From the NCBI GenBank assembly GCA_964599375.1, contig CAZREW010000014.1, forward strand, positions 1 through 64,000: a stretch of DNA of 64,000 nucleotides, written 5' to 3'. The position numbers and the translations under genes were made by a program. Below are positions 1 to 9,093 of the stretch, piece by piece. The notes beneath the pieces are model-generated. The model saw only the letters and a list, made by a program, of their open reading frames with translations, did not search any database and was not told the DNA's origin. The DNA comes from JAUWCL01 sp964599375 (lineage in GTDB: Bacteria > Krumholzibacteriota > Krumholzibacteriia > Krumholzibacteriales > Krumholzibacteriaceae). Position 1 is the first letter of the stretch, and the number at the start of each line of letters is the position of its first letter.

Positions 1-2266
1 AGCCGCACTTGGAGAAGCCGCACTCGCGGCAGACGGCGCAGCCGCCCTCGTGCTCCATCACGCCGCCGCAGTCGGGGCAGAAGCCCGCGACCTTGTCGAG
101 GTACCCGGCGGACATCTTGGCGACCTTGTGGCCGGCCGGGGTCTTCTCCTCGAGGAAGTACCTCTCTATGGCCCGGGCGATCGCGTCACTGCATGAGAGG
201 ATCATGCCGCCCTTCTCCCACCCGGGATTGGGGCACCTGATCCCTCGGAGCTGCTTGATGATCTGCTTGGGGTCGAGCCCGGCGCGAAGGGCCAGCGATA
301 TCAGGCGGCTTATCGCCTCCGACTGGGACGCGGAACATCCGCCCGCCTTGCCCATCTGGGTGAAGACCTCGAACGGGCCATGCTCGTCCTCGTTGATCGT
401 CACGTACAGGTTGCCGCACCCGGTCGTCATCTTGTGCGTCTTGCCGGTAGTGACCTCTGGGCGGGGCCTCGGCTTGAGAAGCCCGCCCAGGTCGTCGCTC
501 AGCTCGACTTCGCCGTCCTCGGCCTCGCGGTTGACCGAGCCTATGTTGAGGACCTGTTCCTGACGGCTTCCGTCACGGTATATCGTCACGCCCTTGCAGC
601 CCATCTCGTATGCCTTGATGTATACCTCTTCAACGTCTTCCTTCGTGGCGGACTTCGGGAAGTTCACCGTCTTGGAAACAGCGTTATCGGTGTATTTCTG
701 AAAGGCTGCCTGGATCCTGATGTGCCACTCGGGCGTGATATCATGCGCGGTCACGAAGATACGCCGCCAGTGCTCGGGTATCTCCTGTATCCCCTGTACG
801 GTCCCCTCCTCGGCGATCTTTTTCATCAGGTCTTCGCTGAAGAATCCCTCCCGGCGGGCGATCTCCTCGAAGACCGGGTTGACCTCTACGAGTTCGTCGT
901 TGTCCATGACGTGCCTGATGAAGGCCACCGCGAACAGAGGCTCGACGCCGCTCGAGCATGCTGCGATGATGCTCAGCGTGCCGGTCGGCGCTATCGTTGT
1001 CGTCGTAGCGTTGCGGCGCTTGGGGGCGCCGTCCTTGTCGAACCTGCTCCCCTTGAAGTTGGGAAAGGCTCCCCTCTCCTCTGCGAGCTTTACGCTGGTG
1101 GCGGTGGACTCGCGCTGGATGAACCCCATTATCTCCTCGGCGACCTCGAGGGCCTCCTCCGAGTCGTAGGGGATCTCCATCCTTACGAGCGCGTCGGCGA
1201 ACCCCATCACACCGAGGCCGATCTTCCTGTTCGCGAGCGTCTGTTCCTTGATCTGGCTGAGCGGGTAGCGGTTGACGTCGATCACGTCGTCGAGAAACCG
1301 CGTAGCCATGCGGACCGTCGCTCCGAGCTTGTCGAAATCGATCTTCGCCTTGGTGACGGTATTCGTGACCATGTGCGAAAGGTTGATCGAGCCGAGATTG
1401 CACGATTCGTAGGGAAGGAGCGGCTGCTCGCCGCAGGGGTTCGTGCTCTCTATCTTCCCCGCGTTGGGAGTCGGGTTGTCCTCGTTGAGCCTGTCTATGA
1501 AGACGATCCCGGGCTCGCCGTTCTTCCACGCGAGCTCTACGATCATCTGGTACACTTTCTTCGCCGATATCTTGTCTACTACGTCGCCGCCGTGCGGGTT
1601 GATCAGCTCGTAATCGCGGTCCTCCTTGACCGCTTTCATGAACTCCTCCGTGACCGCGACCGAGATGTTGAAGTTGTTGAGCTTCCTGTTGTCCTTCTTC
1701 GCCGTGATGAAATCGAGTATGTCGGGATGGTCGACCCTGAGGATCGCCATGTTGGCGCCACGTCTGGTGCCCCCCTGCTTGACCGTCTCAGTGGCCGCGT
1801 CGAAGACTGTCATGAAAGAGATCGGCCCGCTCGATATCCCCTTGGTCGTCTTGACCCGGTCGTTCTTCGGGCGGATGCGCGAGAAGGAGAACCCGGTGCC
1901 GCCCCCGCTCTTGTGTATCAGCGCGGTGTTCTTGATCGTCTCGAATATGCTCTCCATCGAGTCGTCTATCGGCAGAACGAAGCAGGCGGAGAGCTGCTGG
2001 AGCTCGGCGCCGGCGTTCATCAGGGTGGGCGAGTTTGGAAGGAAATCTAGGCTCGCCATCATGTTGTAGTAGGAGTCCTCCCAGGAGAGGCGGTTCTTGT
2101 TGTCGCCGTAGCGCCTCTCTGCCGAGGCGATGTTCGCGGCCACCCGCTGGAACAGTTCCTCCGGCGTCTCCGTCAGATTTCCGTTTACGTCCTTGCGCAG
2201 ATACCTTCTCTCAAGCACCCTGAGAGCGTTGTTGGAGATCCGTGGTTCGAGACGGCCGGAAGACAT
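1..2266 (-). CDS. nrdJ: Adenosylcobalamin-dependent (class II) ribonucleotide reductase, stop codon just outside window
   Basis: Reduces ribonucleotides to deoxyribonucleotides with a B12-derived radical, independent of oxygen. The minus-strand frame is open from the ATG at 2264-2266 to the window edge (755 codons). Visible motifs are 'LPNSPTLMNAG' near residue 75, 'HKSGGGTGFSFSRIRP', the catalytic 'NPCGEQPLLPYESC' from residue 276, and the C-terminal cysteine cluster 'CPDCGG...CAVCRECGFSKCG', which re-reduces the active site. The last complete codon is the Gly of that tail and the next base is T, so the stop probably follows at once and the protein is essentially complete. A candidate promoter with a ~80-nt leader lies upstream. 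I saw no B12 riboswitch. Large plus-strand open frames here are shadows. Confidence 0.97.
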   Translation of the reverse strand, partial: MSSGRLEPRISNNALRVLERRYLRKDVNGNLTETPEELFQRVAANIASAERRYGDNKNRLSWEDSYYNMMASLDFLPNSPTLMNAGAELQQLSACFVLPIDDSMESIFETIKNTALIHKSGGGTGFSFSRIRPKNDRVKTTKGISSGPISFMTVFDAATETVKQGGTRRGANMAILRVDHPDILDFITAKKDNRKLNNFNISVAVTEEFMKAVKEDRDYELINPHGGDVVDKISAKKVYQMIVELAWKNGEPGIVFIDRLNEDNPTPNAGKIESTNPCGEQPLLPYESCNLGSINLSHMVTNTVTKAKIDFDKLGATVRMATRFLDDVIDVNRYPLSQIKEQTLANRKIGLGVMGFADALVRMEIPYDSEEALEVAEEIMGFIQRESTATSVKLAEERGAFPNFKGSRFDKDGAPKRRNATTTTIAPTGTLSIIAACSSGVEPLFAVAFIRHVMDNDELVEVNPVFEEIARREGFFSEDLMKKIAEEGTVQGIQEIPEHWRRIFVTAHDITPEWHIRIQAAFQKYTDNAVSKTVNFPKSATKEDVEEVYIKAYEMGCKGVTIYRDGSRQEQVLNIGSVNREAEDGEVELSDDLGGLLKPRPRPEVTTGKTHKMTTGCGNLYVTINEDEHGPFEVFTQMGKAGGCSASQSEAISRLISLALRAGLDPKQIIKQLRGIRCPNPGWEKGGMILSCSDAIARAIERYFLEEKTPAGHKVAKMSAGYLDKVAGFCPDCGGVMEHEGGCAVCRECGFSKCG

Positions 2267-2354
2267 GACAACCCCCTGTCTTATAACAATTTACCTATGT
2301 TGAAGCGACATATCCCTTGTGCCCCGCACAGTGCTATATCTTGGGGCAAGTGCA

Positions 2355-2383
2355 AATATCGCATACTACATTTTGGGCGTCAA
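2355..2383 (-). promoter_or_regulatory. Candidate sigma-70 promoter for nrdJ
   Basis: On the minus strand, TTGACG (2378-2383) is followed after 17 bp by GATATT (2355-2360), in an AT-rich gap. Transcription would start near 2348. The resulting leader begins with an imperfect inverted repeat, GCCCC...GGGGC (about 2320-2346), that could be an operator or hairpin. No clear NrdR box pair was found. Confidence 0.45.
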
Positions 2384-2562
2384 CAGGTTTTTCCCCGCGT
2401 GGAATTTTATGTGGCACAGGATCTTTAATATTTGTATCTTGTTAAATACTAGTGTGTTATGGATGAGTGTCCGCGGCGGTCCGGGGCATGAAAGTGCTCG
2501 CCCGCGAAGAAAAACCGTGCTATCATCCGCCGGGGCAGAAGGACAGAGACGAGGTGGAAAAG

Positions 2563-3267
2563 ATGATCGTTCGGAAGGCTGTTTTCAGGACCGGCAGAGA
2601 TCACAGGGATGCGGGAAGGCTTATCGCTGTGGCCCTCCTCGCGGTTGCTTTGTCCGCGTGGCTGTTTCCGCACGCGGCGGATGCGCAGATATTCGGGCAG
2701 TACACCACGGCGGCGATCGCCCCGCTGGGAGAGGGTGCTGCATTCGTCTCGGCGGGCGACTCGAGGCTGCGCGCCGGTATCGCGCCGAGGTTCCTTATCA
2801 CGCCCCGCAGCGACCTCGGCCTGCAGTTCGGGTACTCCCGCACCGAGGAGATCGACAACTACGGGCTAGGAGCGGACTACAAGTTCTACATCGTGAACGA
2901 GCACCCGACCACCGGTATCGACCTCTCTGCCGACATCTCGCTCGGCTGGCTCGGCGGCTCGGGTTACAGCAGGGGGATCGTTACGGCGGCCTTCATGGTC
3001 AGCGGCATGATCGATCCTGAGGCGAAGATAAGGTTCGAGCCCTATGGATCGGTCGGTTTTATCGGGCAGTACTTCTTCAGCAAGGGGAGCTGCGGCGAGA
3101 CCAGGCCGGGCTCGTGGCCGTGCGACCGCGACGACTGGTCGGCCGATTCGGACCTGCTCCTCCGGGGCGGGACGAAGATCTGGCTGACGGACGAATACCA
3201 GGTCTATGTCGAGCTTGATTATGACCGGAACGCCGTCATAGGCGCGGCGATGAACGTGGTGTTTTAG
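2563..3267 (+). CDS. Secreted outer-membrane beta-barrel-like protein, unknown function
   Basis: A 234-residue protein with a long basic N-region and hydrophobic core, then a likely signal-peptidase site after 'AADA' near residue 43. The mature part alternates polar and hydrophobic residues and is rich in Gly and Tyr, with a repeated 'LRAGIAPRF' / 'LGLQFGYS' style. That suggests a small 8-stranded barrel of the OmpW/OMP_b-brl type. Start: ATG 2563 is preceded by GAGGTGG; an in-frame start 96 bp upstream lies in AT-rich DNA and would bury the signal peptide. It is a single gene, convergent with the phosphatase gene that follows. Function is not recognised; the barrel call is inference. Confidence 0.7.
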   Translation: MIVRKAVFRTGRDHRDAGRLIAVALLAVALSAWLFPHAADAQIFGQYTTAAIAPLGEGAAFVSAGDSRLRAGIAPRFLITPRSDLGLQFGYSRTEEIDNYGLGADYKFYIVNEHPTTGIDLSADISLGWLGGSGYSRGIVTAAFMVSGMIDPEAKIRFEPYGSVGFIGQYFFSKGSCGETRPGSWPCDRDDWSADSDLLLRGGTKIWLTDEYQVYVELDYDRNAVIGAAMNVVF

Positions 3268-3295
3268 ATGTTCGCCGGCGCCGCCTGCCCTTGGG

Positions 3296-4072
3296 TCACT
3301 TGTCCTTCTGAATGACGACCGCCGTGATGTTGTCGTCGCCGCCGTACGAGTTCGCCGCCTCGATAAGCCTCTCGCACGCCTTCTTCGGATCTTCGCGCCG
3401 GACTATCTCCCGTATCTCGTCTTCGGGGACCATAGAGAAAAGCCCGTCCGAACAGAGCAGGATCTTGTCGCCGTCCCTGAACGCTATCCCCTCGTAGATG
3501 TCAGGGGACACCTCGTGCCGCAGCCCGACCGCGCGAGTAAGAACGTTGCGCCTCGGGTGCCTGACCGCCTCGTCCCTGTCGAGAAGCCCCTTCTGCACCA
3601 TCTCGCCGACCAGGCTGTGGTCCTCGGTGAGCTGGTCCATCTCCCCATCGCGGATCAGGTACGCACGCGAGTCGCCTGCGTGCGCTATGTTGTAATGATC
3701 GTCGAAGAGGGCGACCGATGTGCATGTCGTTCCGGCGGTGCCGCTCCTGCCGTTGCCGACGTGGTCGAAGACGCGCCTGTTCGCCTCCCTGAACGCGGTA
3801 TCGAGCATCTCGACGGCGTCCCTCTCCTTTTCAGCTTCCGAGTAGTAGATGTCGCCCATCACCTCGACGACCATCCTGCTCGCTTCCTCGCCGGAGAAAT
3901 GCCCTCCCATCCCGTCGGTCACAACGACCAGGACGCCTCTCGACCTGCGCACCTCGTCGGTCTCGGGATCGAAGACCCCGTAGTAGTCCTCGTTCCTCTC
4001 CCTGACCTTGCCGCGGTCGCTCGCCGCCGAGATCATGAAGGTCCAGCTGCTGTATTCGTCGATCATCGTCAA
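3296..4072 (-). CDS. PP2C-family serine/threonine protein phosphatase
   Basis: Cytoplasmic metal-dependent phosphatase (PPM family, PrpC/Stp-like) that removes phosphate from Ser/Thr of target proteins, usually opposing a Hanks-type kinase. All core motifs are present in order: 'RNEDYYG', 'TDGMGGH', 'AHAGDSRAYL', 'CSDGLF' and 'GGDDNITAVV'. The 258-residue length is normal for a stand-alone catalytic domain. The start is probably TTG (4070-4072), with AAGGAA 9 nt upstream; an ATG two codons later is possible. It lies 31 bp downstream of the GNAT gene on the same strand, probably co-transcribed. No partner kinase is in the window. Confidence 0.93.
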   Translation of the reverse strand: MTMIDEYSSWTFMISAASDRGKVRERNEDYYGVFDPETDEVRRSRGVLVVVTDGMGGHFSGEEASRMVVEVMGDIYYSEAEKERDAVEMLDTAFREANRRVFDHVGNGRSGTAGTTCTSVALFDDHYNIAHAGDSRAYLIRDGEMDQLTEDHSLVGEMVQKGLLDRDEAVRHPRRNVLTRAVGLRHEVSPDIYEGIAFRDGDKILLCSDGLFSMVPEDEIREIVRREDPKKACERLIEAANSYGGDDNITAVVIQKDK

Positions 4073-4103
4073 GTTCTCTGTTCCTTGTTTCTCTGTTTCT
4101 TTT

Positions 4104-4565
4104 TCATATCGACTGCCAGCTTTCCGGCAGCCTCAATCTCATCACCCTGGTCGAGGCGATCTCGACGCCCGAGAGATCCTGCGAGTCCCTGATCCTGCCG
4201 GGCAGCCTGTCGGTCGTCGCGGCCTCGAACCCGAACCTCTCGAAATACCTCTCCGTCCCCGGGACCGCCAGGAGCCAGATGCTAGTGCACCTTCCGGAAG
4301 CGGTTGCGAGGACCCTGCTTACCAGCGCGGTCCCCTTACCCTCACCCCTTTCGTCTTCCCTTACCGCCACGAAGTGCAAGAGGCATTCCGTTTTGAACTC
4401 CCTCGATCCGGCTATCCCGGCCAGAGCGCCGCCAGAGTCGAATATACCGAAGAGATCACACCCTGGAAAGTACCTTCTGGAGAGGCGTTCCGATCCGAGC
4501 AGTCCGGAGATCTCCATCTCGAGTGTCGGGTTGAGCTCTGTTATCCTGAAGACCTGGCCGCTCAT
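4104..4565 (-). CDS. GNAT-family N-acetyltransferase
   Basis: A 153-residue single-domain protein of the Gcn5-related acetyltransferase fold. The acetyl-CoA pyrophosphate-binding motif A is seen as 'FVAVREDERGEGKGTALV' (residues ~68-85), followed by the usual 'YFERFGFEA' motif B near residue 112. The substrate cannot be told from sequence. The gene precedes the PP2C phosphatase gene with a 31-bp gap, so both are likely in one transcript, but no functional link is obvious. Confidence 0.85.
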   Translation of the reverse strand: MSGQVFRITELNPTLEMEISGLLGSERLSRRYFPGCDLFGIFDSGGALAGIAGSREFKTECLLHFVAVREDERGEGKGTALVSRVLATASGRCTSIWLLAVPGTERYFERFGFEAATTDRLPGRIRDSQDLSGVEIASTRVMRLRLPESWQSI

Positions 4566-4709
4566 CTTCTCCCGTGGATCCTGCGCGCGGCCCGCGGCCG
4601 CTGCAGTGGCGACTTGTATCCGGGGCCGCCTGATGCTACATTACCGCGAGAGATTAATATCTGGTGATTTCGAGGTCAAGCCCTGATATCCGGTGACGGG
4701 GAGGTCACA

Positions 4710-5429
4710 TTGCCTGGCAGCGACATCGCGTCGTTCCTCAGTATCGTAGACGGCGCCGCCGCGGCGATCTTCGATTTCGACAACGTGATCGTCGATTCGG
4801 AGCCGTTCCATTTCAAGGCGTACTCGAAGGTGTTCGCGGAAAAGGGCCATCTCCTCGACCGCGACGAGTACTGGGCGGAGTGGACTTCGAAGGGCGGAGG
4901 CGCCGAGGGCGAGATAGCGCGTTACGGGCTCGGCCTCGACCCCGCCGATATACGCGCCGAGAAGGACCCCGTCTACTCCTCTTACTGCGAAAGCGGCGAG
5001 ATACCTCTCTTTCCAGAGGCAGTGAAGATAGTGGAGCTTTTCAGAAGCTCGGGGCTCCGGACCGCGATCGCGTCCGGGTCGTACAGTCACGACGTCATCG
5101 CGCTGCTCGAGGCCCACCGCATCGCCCACCTCTTCGAGACTGTCGTCGGCAAGGATGACTCGGTGAGGATCAAGCCGTTCCCCGAGCCTTACCTCATCGC
5201 GGCGCGAAGGCTCGATCTGAAGCCGGCGAGGTGCTTCGCGGTCGAGGACGCCGAGAAGGGCGTGATCAGCGCCCACGCCGCCGGCATGAAAGTCATCGTC
5301 GTCGATACGGCGGTGACAGCGGCGGTCACGATCGATGGCGCGGACCTGCGCCTCGGCAGCCTCGAGAGGCTGTACGAGGTAATGGTGGCCTCGGGATTGG
5401 GGCGCGGCAGAGGGGACCGAAAGGGCTGA
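4710..5429 (+). CDS. HAD-superfamily hydrolase, beta-phosphoglucomutase / phosphoglycolate phosphatase-like
   Basis: A 239-residue haloacid-dehalogenase-type phosphatase or phosphomutase. Motif I is 'DFDNVIVDSEP' (Asp22 nucleophile, Asp24 acid/base), with Asn where most subfamily members have Gly. An alpha-helical cap follows at ~40-100, then motif II 'IASGS', Lys in 'RIKPFPEPY', and motif IV 'VEDAEKGVISAHAAGM'. This layout matches the subfamily I cap of beta-phosphoglucomutase and related sugar-phosphate phosphatases; the exact substrate is unknown. The start is TTG at 4710 behind a strong GGGGAGGT (4-nt spacer). It is divergent from the GNAT/PP2C pair. Confidence 0.88.
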   Translation: MPGSDIASFLSIVDGAAAAIFDFDNVIVDSEPFHFKAYSKVFAEKGHLLDRDEYWAEWTSKGGGAEGEIARYGLGLDPADIRAEKDPVYSSYCESGEIPLFPEAVKIVELFRSSGLRTAIASGSYSHDVIALLEAHRIAHLFETVVGKDDSVRIKPFPEPYLIAARRLDLKPARCFAVEDAEKGVISAHAAGMKVIVVDTAVTAAVTIDGADLRLGSLERLYEVMVASGLGRGRGDRKG

Positions 5430-5444
5430 CCCGGGCGGCAGGCA

Positions 5445-5477
5445 TAAAAAAACGGCCGAGGAGGGCTTCGGCCGTTT
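5445..5477 (-). terminator. Rho-independent terminator (both directions, T-tract on minus)
   Basis: A 10-bp perfect stem, AAACGGCCGA (5450-5459) with TCGGCCGTTT (5468-5477) and an 8-nt loop. On the minus strand it is followed by a run of seven T, so it ends the secreted-protein transcript arriving from 6532. It may also stop the HAD gene transcript on plus. Confidence 0.85.
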
Positions 5478-5545
5478 ATCAGGATATGAGGAGTGCGTGT
5501 TCTCTTCAGGCGAGGCGGCTTCCCGTACTCTGCCTGCTGATCTTC

Positions 5546-6532
5546 CTATCTGTTCATCTTCTTGATCGCTCCCCAGCTCGATTCCTCAGTCGCGATGAAA
5601 CCGTGCGTGAAGGTCGTATCGGTCGCCGCGCACTCGACGAACGAGTCATCGATCACCGCTCCTGAGAGGTCCCTCGTGAGCGAGAATGCCTTGTAATATA
5701 CGATCGCTCCCTGCGGGGCGACGGTGTCGTAGAAATACTGGCTCATTCCCGGCGTGCTCGGCATCTGCACCACGAGCCGCCCGTCGGAATAACCGGTCGG
5801 GTACCCGTCGGTCCTCGCCCTTATCACCGTCCAGTTGCCGTCACCGGCGGTCCACGTGAGCTTTACAGCGAGGCCGTACCCGGCTGTCGCCTCGAGATCG
5901 GCCACCGGCAGGTTCGGCTCCTCACAGATCGGCTTCTGGCAGGTGTAGAGATAGCTCGAGCCGACGTACCCGCCGTGATTCGGCGAGAACATGTAATGCT
6001 CGTTATATAACCAGTCGGTCGCGAACATCCTCGCCGTGTGCTGGTTGGGGCCGAGGTCGATCCATGTGACCTCGGAGGACGCCGCCGGCTTTATGAGGAT
6101 GTATCCGGCGAGCCCCGGGCCGCAGAGCGGCTGGCAGGCGTCGAGCTTGAGGTTGTACACGTATATCTGCTTGAGCTTCCATGTCGACTGGTGCCGGATG
6201 CTGACGCACCCGGCCGGCGTGAACCCGACTATGCTGTCGTTGGACTCCACTCCGAACTCGAGGTAGGTCACGCCCTCATGGACGTTGTAGAACCAGATCG
6301 GGACCTCGATGATCTCCTCGCCCGGCAGCCTTCCCCTGCCGCAGATGATATCTTCGGGGATGTCCTCGGCGCTCCCGAAATGCACGGCGAGCCTTACGAG
6401 ATAGTCGAATTCGAAGAACCCCGGGGAGAGCATCAGCGAGCCGAAGCACTGGGCATTCGCCCCCCCTGAAGGAATGATTACAGATAGCGCCAGTATTGAT
6501 ACTGCAGTGAGGAATAGGGGCTTCCTGAACAT
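5546..6532 (-). CDS. Secreted protein with C-terminal fibronectin-III-like domain, unknown function
   Basis: A 328-residue exported protein with a clear signal peptide (basic 'MFRK', hydrophobic 8-25, cleavage after 'GANA', residue ~27). The N-terminal half has four to six cysteines in pairs and reads as a beta-sandwich. Residues ~200-300 ('LTWTAGDGNWTVIRARTDGYP ... YFYDTVAP' in pieces) resemble the FnIII-like modules common in FCB secreted proteins. No T9SS-type sorting tail is present. It is a single gene with its own strong promoter and a downstream terminator. No enzyme motif recognised. Confidence 0.75.
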   Translation of the reverse strand: MFRKPLFLTAVSILALSVIIPSGGANAQCFGSLMLSPGFFEFDYLVRLAVHFGSAEDIPEDIICGRGRLPGEEIIEVPIWFYNVHEGVTYLEFGVESNDSIVGFTPAGCVSIRHQSTWKLKQIYVYNLKLDACQPLCGPGLAGYILIKPAASSEVTWIDLGPNQHTARMFATDWLYNEHYMFSPNHGGYVGSSYLYTCQKPICEEPNLPVADLEATAGYGLAVKLTWTAGDGNWTVIRARTDGYPTGYSDGRLVVQMPSTPGMSQYFYDTVAPQGAIVYYKAFSLTRDLSGAVIDDSFVECAATDTTFTHGFIATEESSWGAIKKMNR

Positions 6533-6607
6533 ATCGCTGTCGCTCCTCCGAAGAAGTCTGCCCCATTCACGAACCGATATTTAGAAAAACGCACTCCAAC
6601 AGACCAA

Positions 6608-6636
6608 ATTATGACATATGGAAGGAGAAAAGTCAA
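6608..6636 (-). promoter_or_regulatory. Sigma-70 promoter for the secreted protein gene at 6532
   Basis: Minus-strand TTGACT (6631-6636), 17-bp spacer, CATAAT (6608-6613), in very AT-rich DNA. The predicted start near 6601 gives a ~70-nt leader with GGAGG ahead of the ATG. Confidence 0.7.
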
Positions 6637-6767
6637 GATTGTACATTAATAAGGACATTAGTTTTACGTTCGTAAATTTTTTTAACATCCGGCGGGTTCC
6701 GCAGCAATATGCCATGAAAGTGGCGTGGGCTTGGCGTAGGGGCTTTTACCTATATTTTATAGATTAT

Positions 6768-8090
6768 TTACTCCCCTTTCTTTTTTTCCCTGAGGCGTCT
6801 CCAATATTCGAGCCGCCTGATCATCTCCCTCTCGAACCCGCGCTCGACCGGCTCATAGTACCTCCGTCCCGCTATCGCGGCCGGGAAATACTCCTGCGCG
6901 ACGACCGCCTCTGGGTCCTCGTGCGGATAGATGTACCCGTCGCCGTAACCGAGGTCCTTCATCAGCCTCGTCGGGGCGTTCCTTATCCACAGCGGGACGG
7001 GCAGAGGGCCGTGCTCCTCGACGTCGGCCGCCGCCGCTATGTACGCCCTCTCCAGCGCGTTGCTCTTCGGCGCCAGCGCGAGGTAGGTCACCGCCTGTGC
7101 CAGCGCGAGCTTCCCCTCGGGGAGCCCGATGAACCTGACCGCCTCCATAGCGGCGAGAGTCACCTGCAGGGCCTGCGGGTCGGCGTTGCCGACATCCTCG
7201 GAGGCGAACCGCACGAGGCGCCGCGCGACGTAGAGCGGGTCCTCGCCGGCCTCTATCATACGGGCGAGCCAGTAGAGCCCCGCGTCGGGGTCCCCGCCTC
7301 TCAGGCTCTTGTGAAGGGCCGATATGATGTTGAAATGCTCCTCTCCCTTCTTGTCGTAGAGGATGCTCCTTCGCTGCACCGCCTCCTCGACAGCCTCACG
7401 TGTCAGCGTCACCGGGCCCGCGCCGGGATAAGACGCGACCGCCATCTCGAGCGCGTTGAGCGCGATCCTCGCGTCGCCGCCGGCGAGGTGGGCGAGGTAC
7501 CCGAGGACCTCAGGAGCCGCGTCGATCTTCCTTCGGCCGAGGCCGCGCTCGCTGTCATCTAGGGCGGCTCGCAGGATCGCCGCGATGTCGTCCTCCTCGA
7601 GCATCCTGAGGACGAATACCCTGCACCGCGAAAGAAGGGGAGAGATCACCTCGAAGCTCGGGTTCTCCGTGGTGGCGCCTATGAGGATTATCGTCCCGTT
7701 CTCTATGTGCGGGAGGAAGGCGTCCTGCTGCGCCTTGTTGAACCTGTGGATCTCGTCCACGAAGAGGATCGTGCGGCGTCCGTTGTAGTCGAGCCTCTGC
7801 CCCGCCTCGCCGACTATCCTTCGCACATCCGCGATCCCCGAGGTGACGGCCGAGAAGAACACGAAATGCGCGTCGACCTTCTCCGCGATGATGTGTGCGA
7901 GCGTCGTCTTGCCGCAGCCCGGCGGGCCCCAGAATATAATTGAAGACTCGAGGACGCCCTGCTCGACCATCCTTCGCAGTATCCTGCCCTCGCCGACGAC
8001 ATCGCTCTGGCCGAAGAACTCCTCGAGCCTCTTCGGCCTCATCCTTTCGGCGAGCGGGTGCGGCCTGTCTGCTGAGAAAAGGTCGTCCAT
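6768..8090 (-). CDS. rarA: Replication-associated recombination protein A (AAA+ ATPase, MgsA/WRNIP1 family)
   Basis: A clamp-loader-like ATPase acting at stalled replication forks. The 440 residues match the family. Walker A is 'GPPGCGKT' (55-62), Walker B 'FVDEIHRF' (~110-117), sensor 1 'GATTENPSF', and the arginine-finger region is 'LLSRCRVF'. The C-terminal tetramerisation domain carries the typical 'YDKKGEEHFNIISALHKS' and 'DVGNADPQAL' segments. It follows glpX by 44 bp on the same strand, so a zinc-ribbon gene-glpX-rarA operon is likely. Confidence 0.96.
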   Translation of the reverse strand: MDDLFSADRPHPLAERMRPKRLEEFFGQSDVVGEGRILRRMVEQGVLESSIIFWGPPGCGKTTLAHIIAEKVDAHFVFFSAVTSGIADVRRIVGEAGQRLDYNGRRTILFVDEIHRFNKAQQDAFLPHIENGTIILIGATTENPSFEVISPLLSRCRVFVLRMLEEDDIAAILRAALDDSERGLGRRKIDAAPEVLGYLAHLAGGDARIALNALEMAVASYPGAGPVTLTREAVEEAVQRRSILYDKKGEEHFNIISALHKSLRGGDPDAGLYWLARMIEAGEDPLYVARRLVRFASEDVGNADPQALQVTLAAMEAVRFIGLPEGKLALAQAVTYLALAPKSNALERAYIAAAADVEEHGPLPVPLWIRNAPTRLMKDLGYGDGYIYPHEDPEAVVAQEYFPAAIAGRRYYEPVERGFEREMIRRLEYWRRLREKKKGE

Positions 8091-8134
8091 AGGATTGTCC
8101 GGGGCCGGTCGATCCGCAGTTCGTGCCGGCCTTA

Positions 8135-9079
8135 TCAGGTGTAGTCCGGTTCCTTGTCGAAGAAATGCTCGGTTCGGAGGAATCTCACGGTGCCGCTCTT
8201 GCTGCGCAGCACGATGCTGTGAGTGACGGCGCCGCCAGGGCGGAAGTTCACGCCCTCGAGAAAGGCGCTTCTCGATACCCCGGTCACGGCGAACATGATG
8301 TTGCTCCCGCCGGCGAGGTCGCTGATGCCGAAGGTCCTTCCGTAGTCCCCGTCGGCGTCAGACGGTCCGCCTTCCTCCCTGACAAGCTCTCCCTGGAACC
8401 CCCCGCCGAGGCAGGACAGGGCGGCGGCGGCGATCACCCCCTGGCGGGTATCCCCCGTCCCCAGGGCCACGTCGATCCCGGTGCCCGGGAGCGCGGCGGC
8501 GAACGCGGCCGCCAGATCCCCGTCGCGGACGAGCTCGATCCTCGCTCCTGCCCGCCGGACCTCTTCGATAAGGGTGCTGTGTCTCTCCCTGTTGAGGATC
8601 GCCACTGTTAGGTCCTCGACATAGACGCGCTTCGCCTCCGCTATCCTTACCAGCTGATCGAAGACGGGGCTCGTCAGGTCGATGCATTCGGCGGCTTCCC
8701 TGCCGACGGCGATCTTCCTCATGTGTCGCGAGTTGAAATGCCTGAATGACCCCCTCGGAGCGATGGCTATGGCCGAGATGGCGTTGCCTTGGCCGTCGGC
8801 AAGCGAGTCCATCCCCTCGAGGGGATCGAGGACGATGTCGACCTCGGGCTCCTCGCCCGAGCCGACCACTTCGCCGCGGCGAAGCACCGCGTCGGGGATC
8901 TCGTCCCTCTCGCCGATGATGACATGTCCTGTGATCTTTACGCCCCTGATAGCGAGGGCCATCCCCGCGGCCGCCGCCCTGTCGGCGCCGATCGGGTCGC
9001 CCTTTCCGAGCAGCCGGGCGGAGGCGAGCGCCGCCGCCTCGGTAGCCCGCACCAGCTCAAGGGCCAGATTGCGATCCAA
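8135..9079 (-). CDS. glpX: Class II fructose-1,6-bisphosphatase
   Basis: Hydrolyses fructose 1,6-bisphosphate to fructose 6-phosphate in gluconeogenesis. The 314 residues are typical of GlpX. Family markers are 'KGDPIGADRAA' (~27-36), 'GERDEIPD', the metal-binding 'DIVLDPLEGMD' (81-91), 'GDGD' and 'GTGDTRQGVIAAAALSCLGGGFQGEL'. The start is TTG (9077-9079) behind GGAGAGG; the overlapping ATG nearby is in another frame. It lies between the zinc-ribbon membrane protein gene and rarA on one strand. Confidence 0.96.
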   Translation of the reverse strand: MDRNLALELVRATEAAALASARLLGKGDPIGADRAAAAGMALAIRGVKITGHVIIGERDEIPDAVLRRGEVVGSGEEPEVDIVLDPLEGMDSLADGQGNAISAIAIAPRGSFRHFNSRHMRKIAVGREAAECIDLTSPVFDQLVRIAEAKRVYVEDLTVAILNRERHSTLIEEVRRAGARIELVRDGDLAAAFAAALPGTGIDVALGTGDTRQGVIAAAALSCLGGGFQGELVREEGGPSDADGDYGRTFGISDLAGGSNIMFAVTGVSRSAFLEGVNFRPGGAVTHSIVLRSKSGTVRFLRTEHFFDKEPDYT

Positions 9080-9093
9080 ATCTCATCCTCTCC

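Noticed and set aside
380..2050. 556-codon open frame on the plus strand
   Set aside because: It is antisense to nrdJ, whose motifs are complete on the minus strand. Long antisense frames are expected in GC-rich coding DNA.
2267..2460. Possible cobalamin riboswitch or NrdR boxes ahead of nrdJ
   Set aside because: No B12-box-like core and no pair of 16-bp NrdR palindromes could be found; only a weak GCCCC/GGGGC repeat is present.
6719..6734. Sigma-54-like TGGCGTG...TTGGC
   Set aside because: The -12 element is TGGC rather than TTGC, and no gene starts downstream on that strand.
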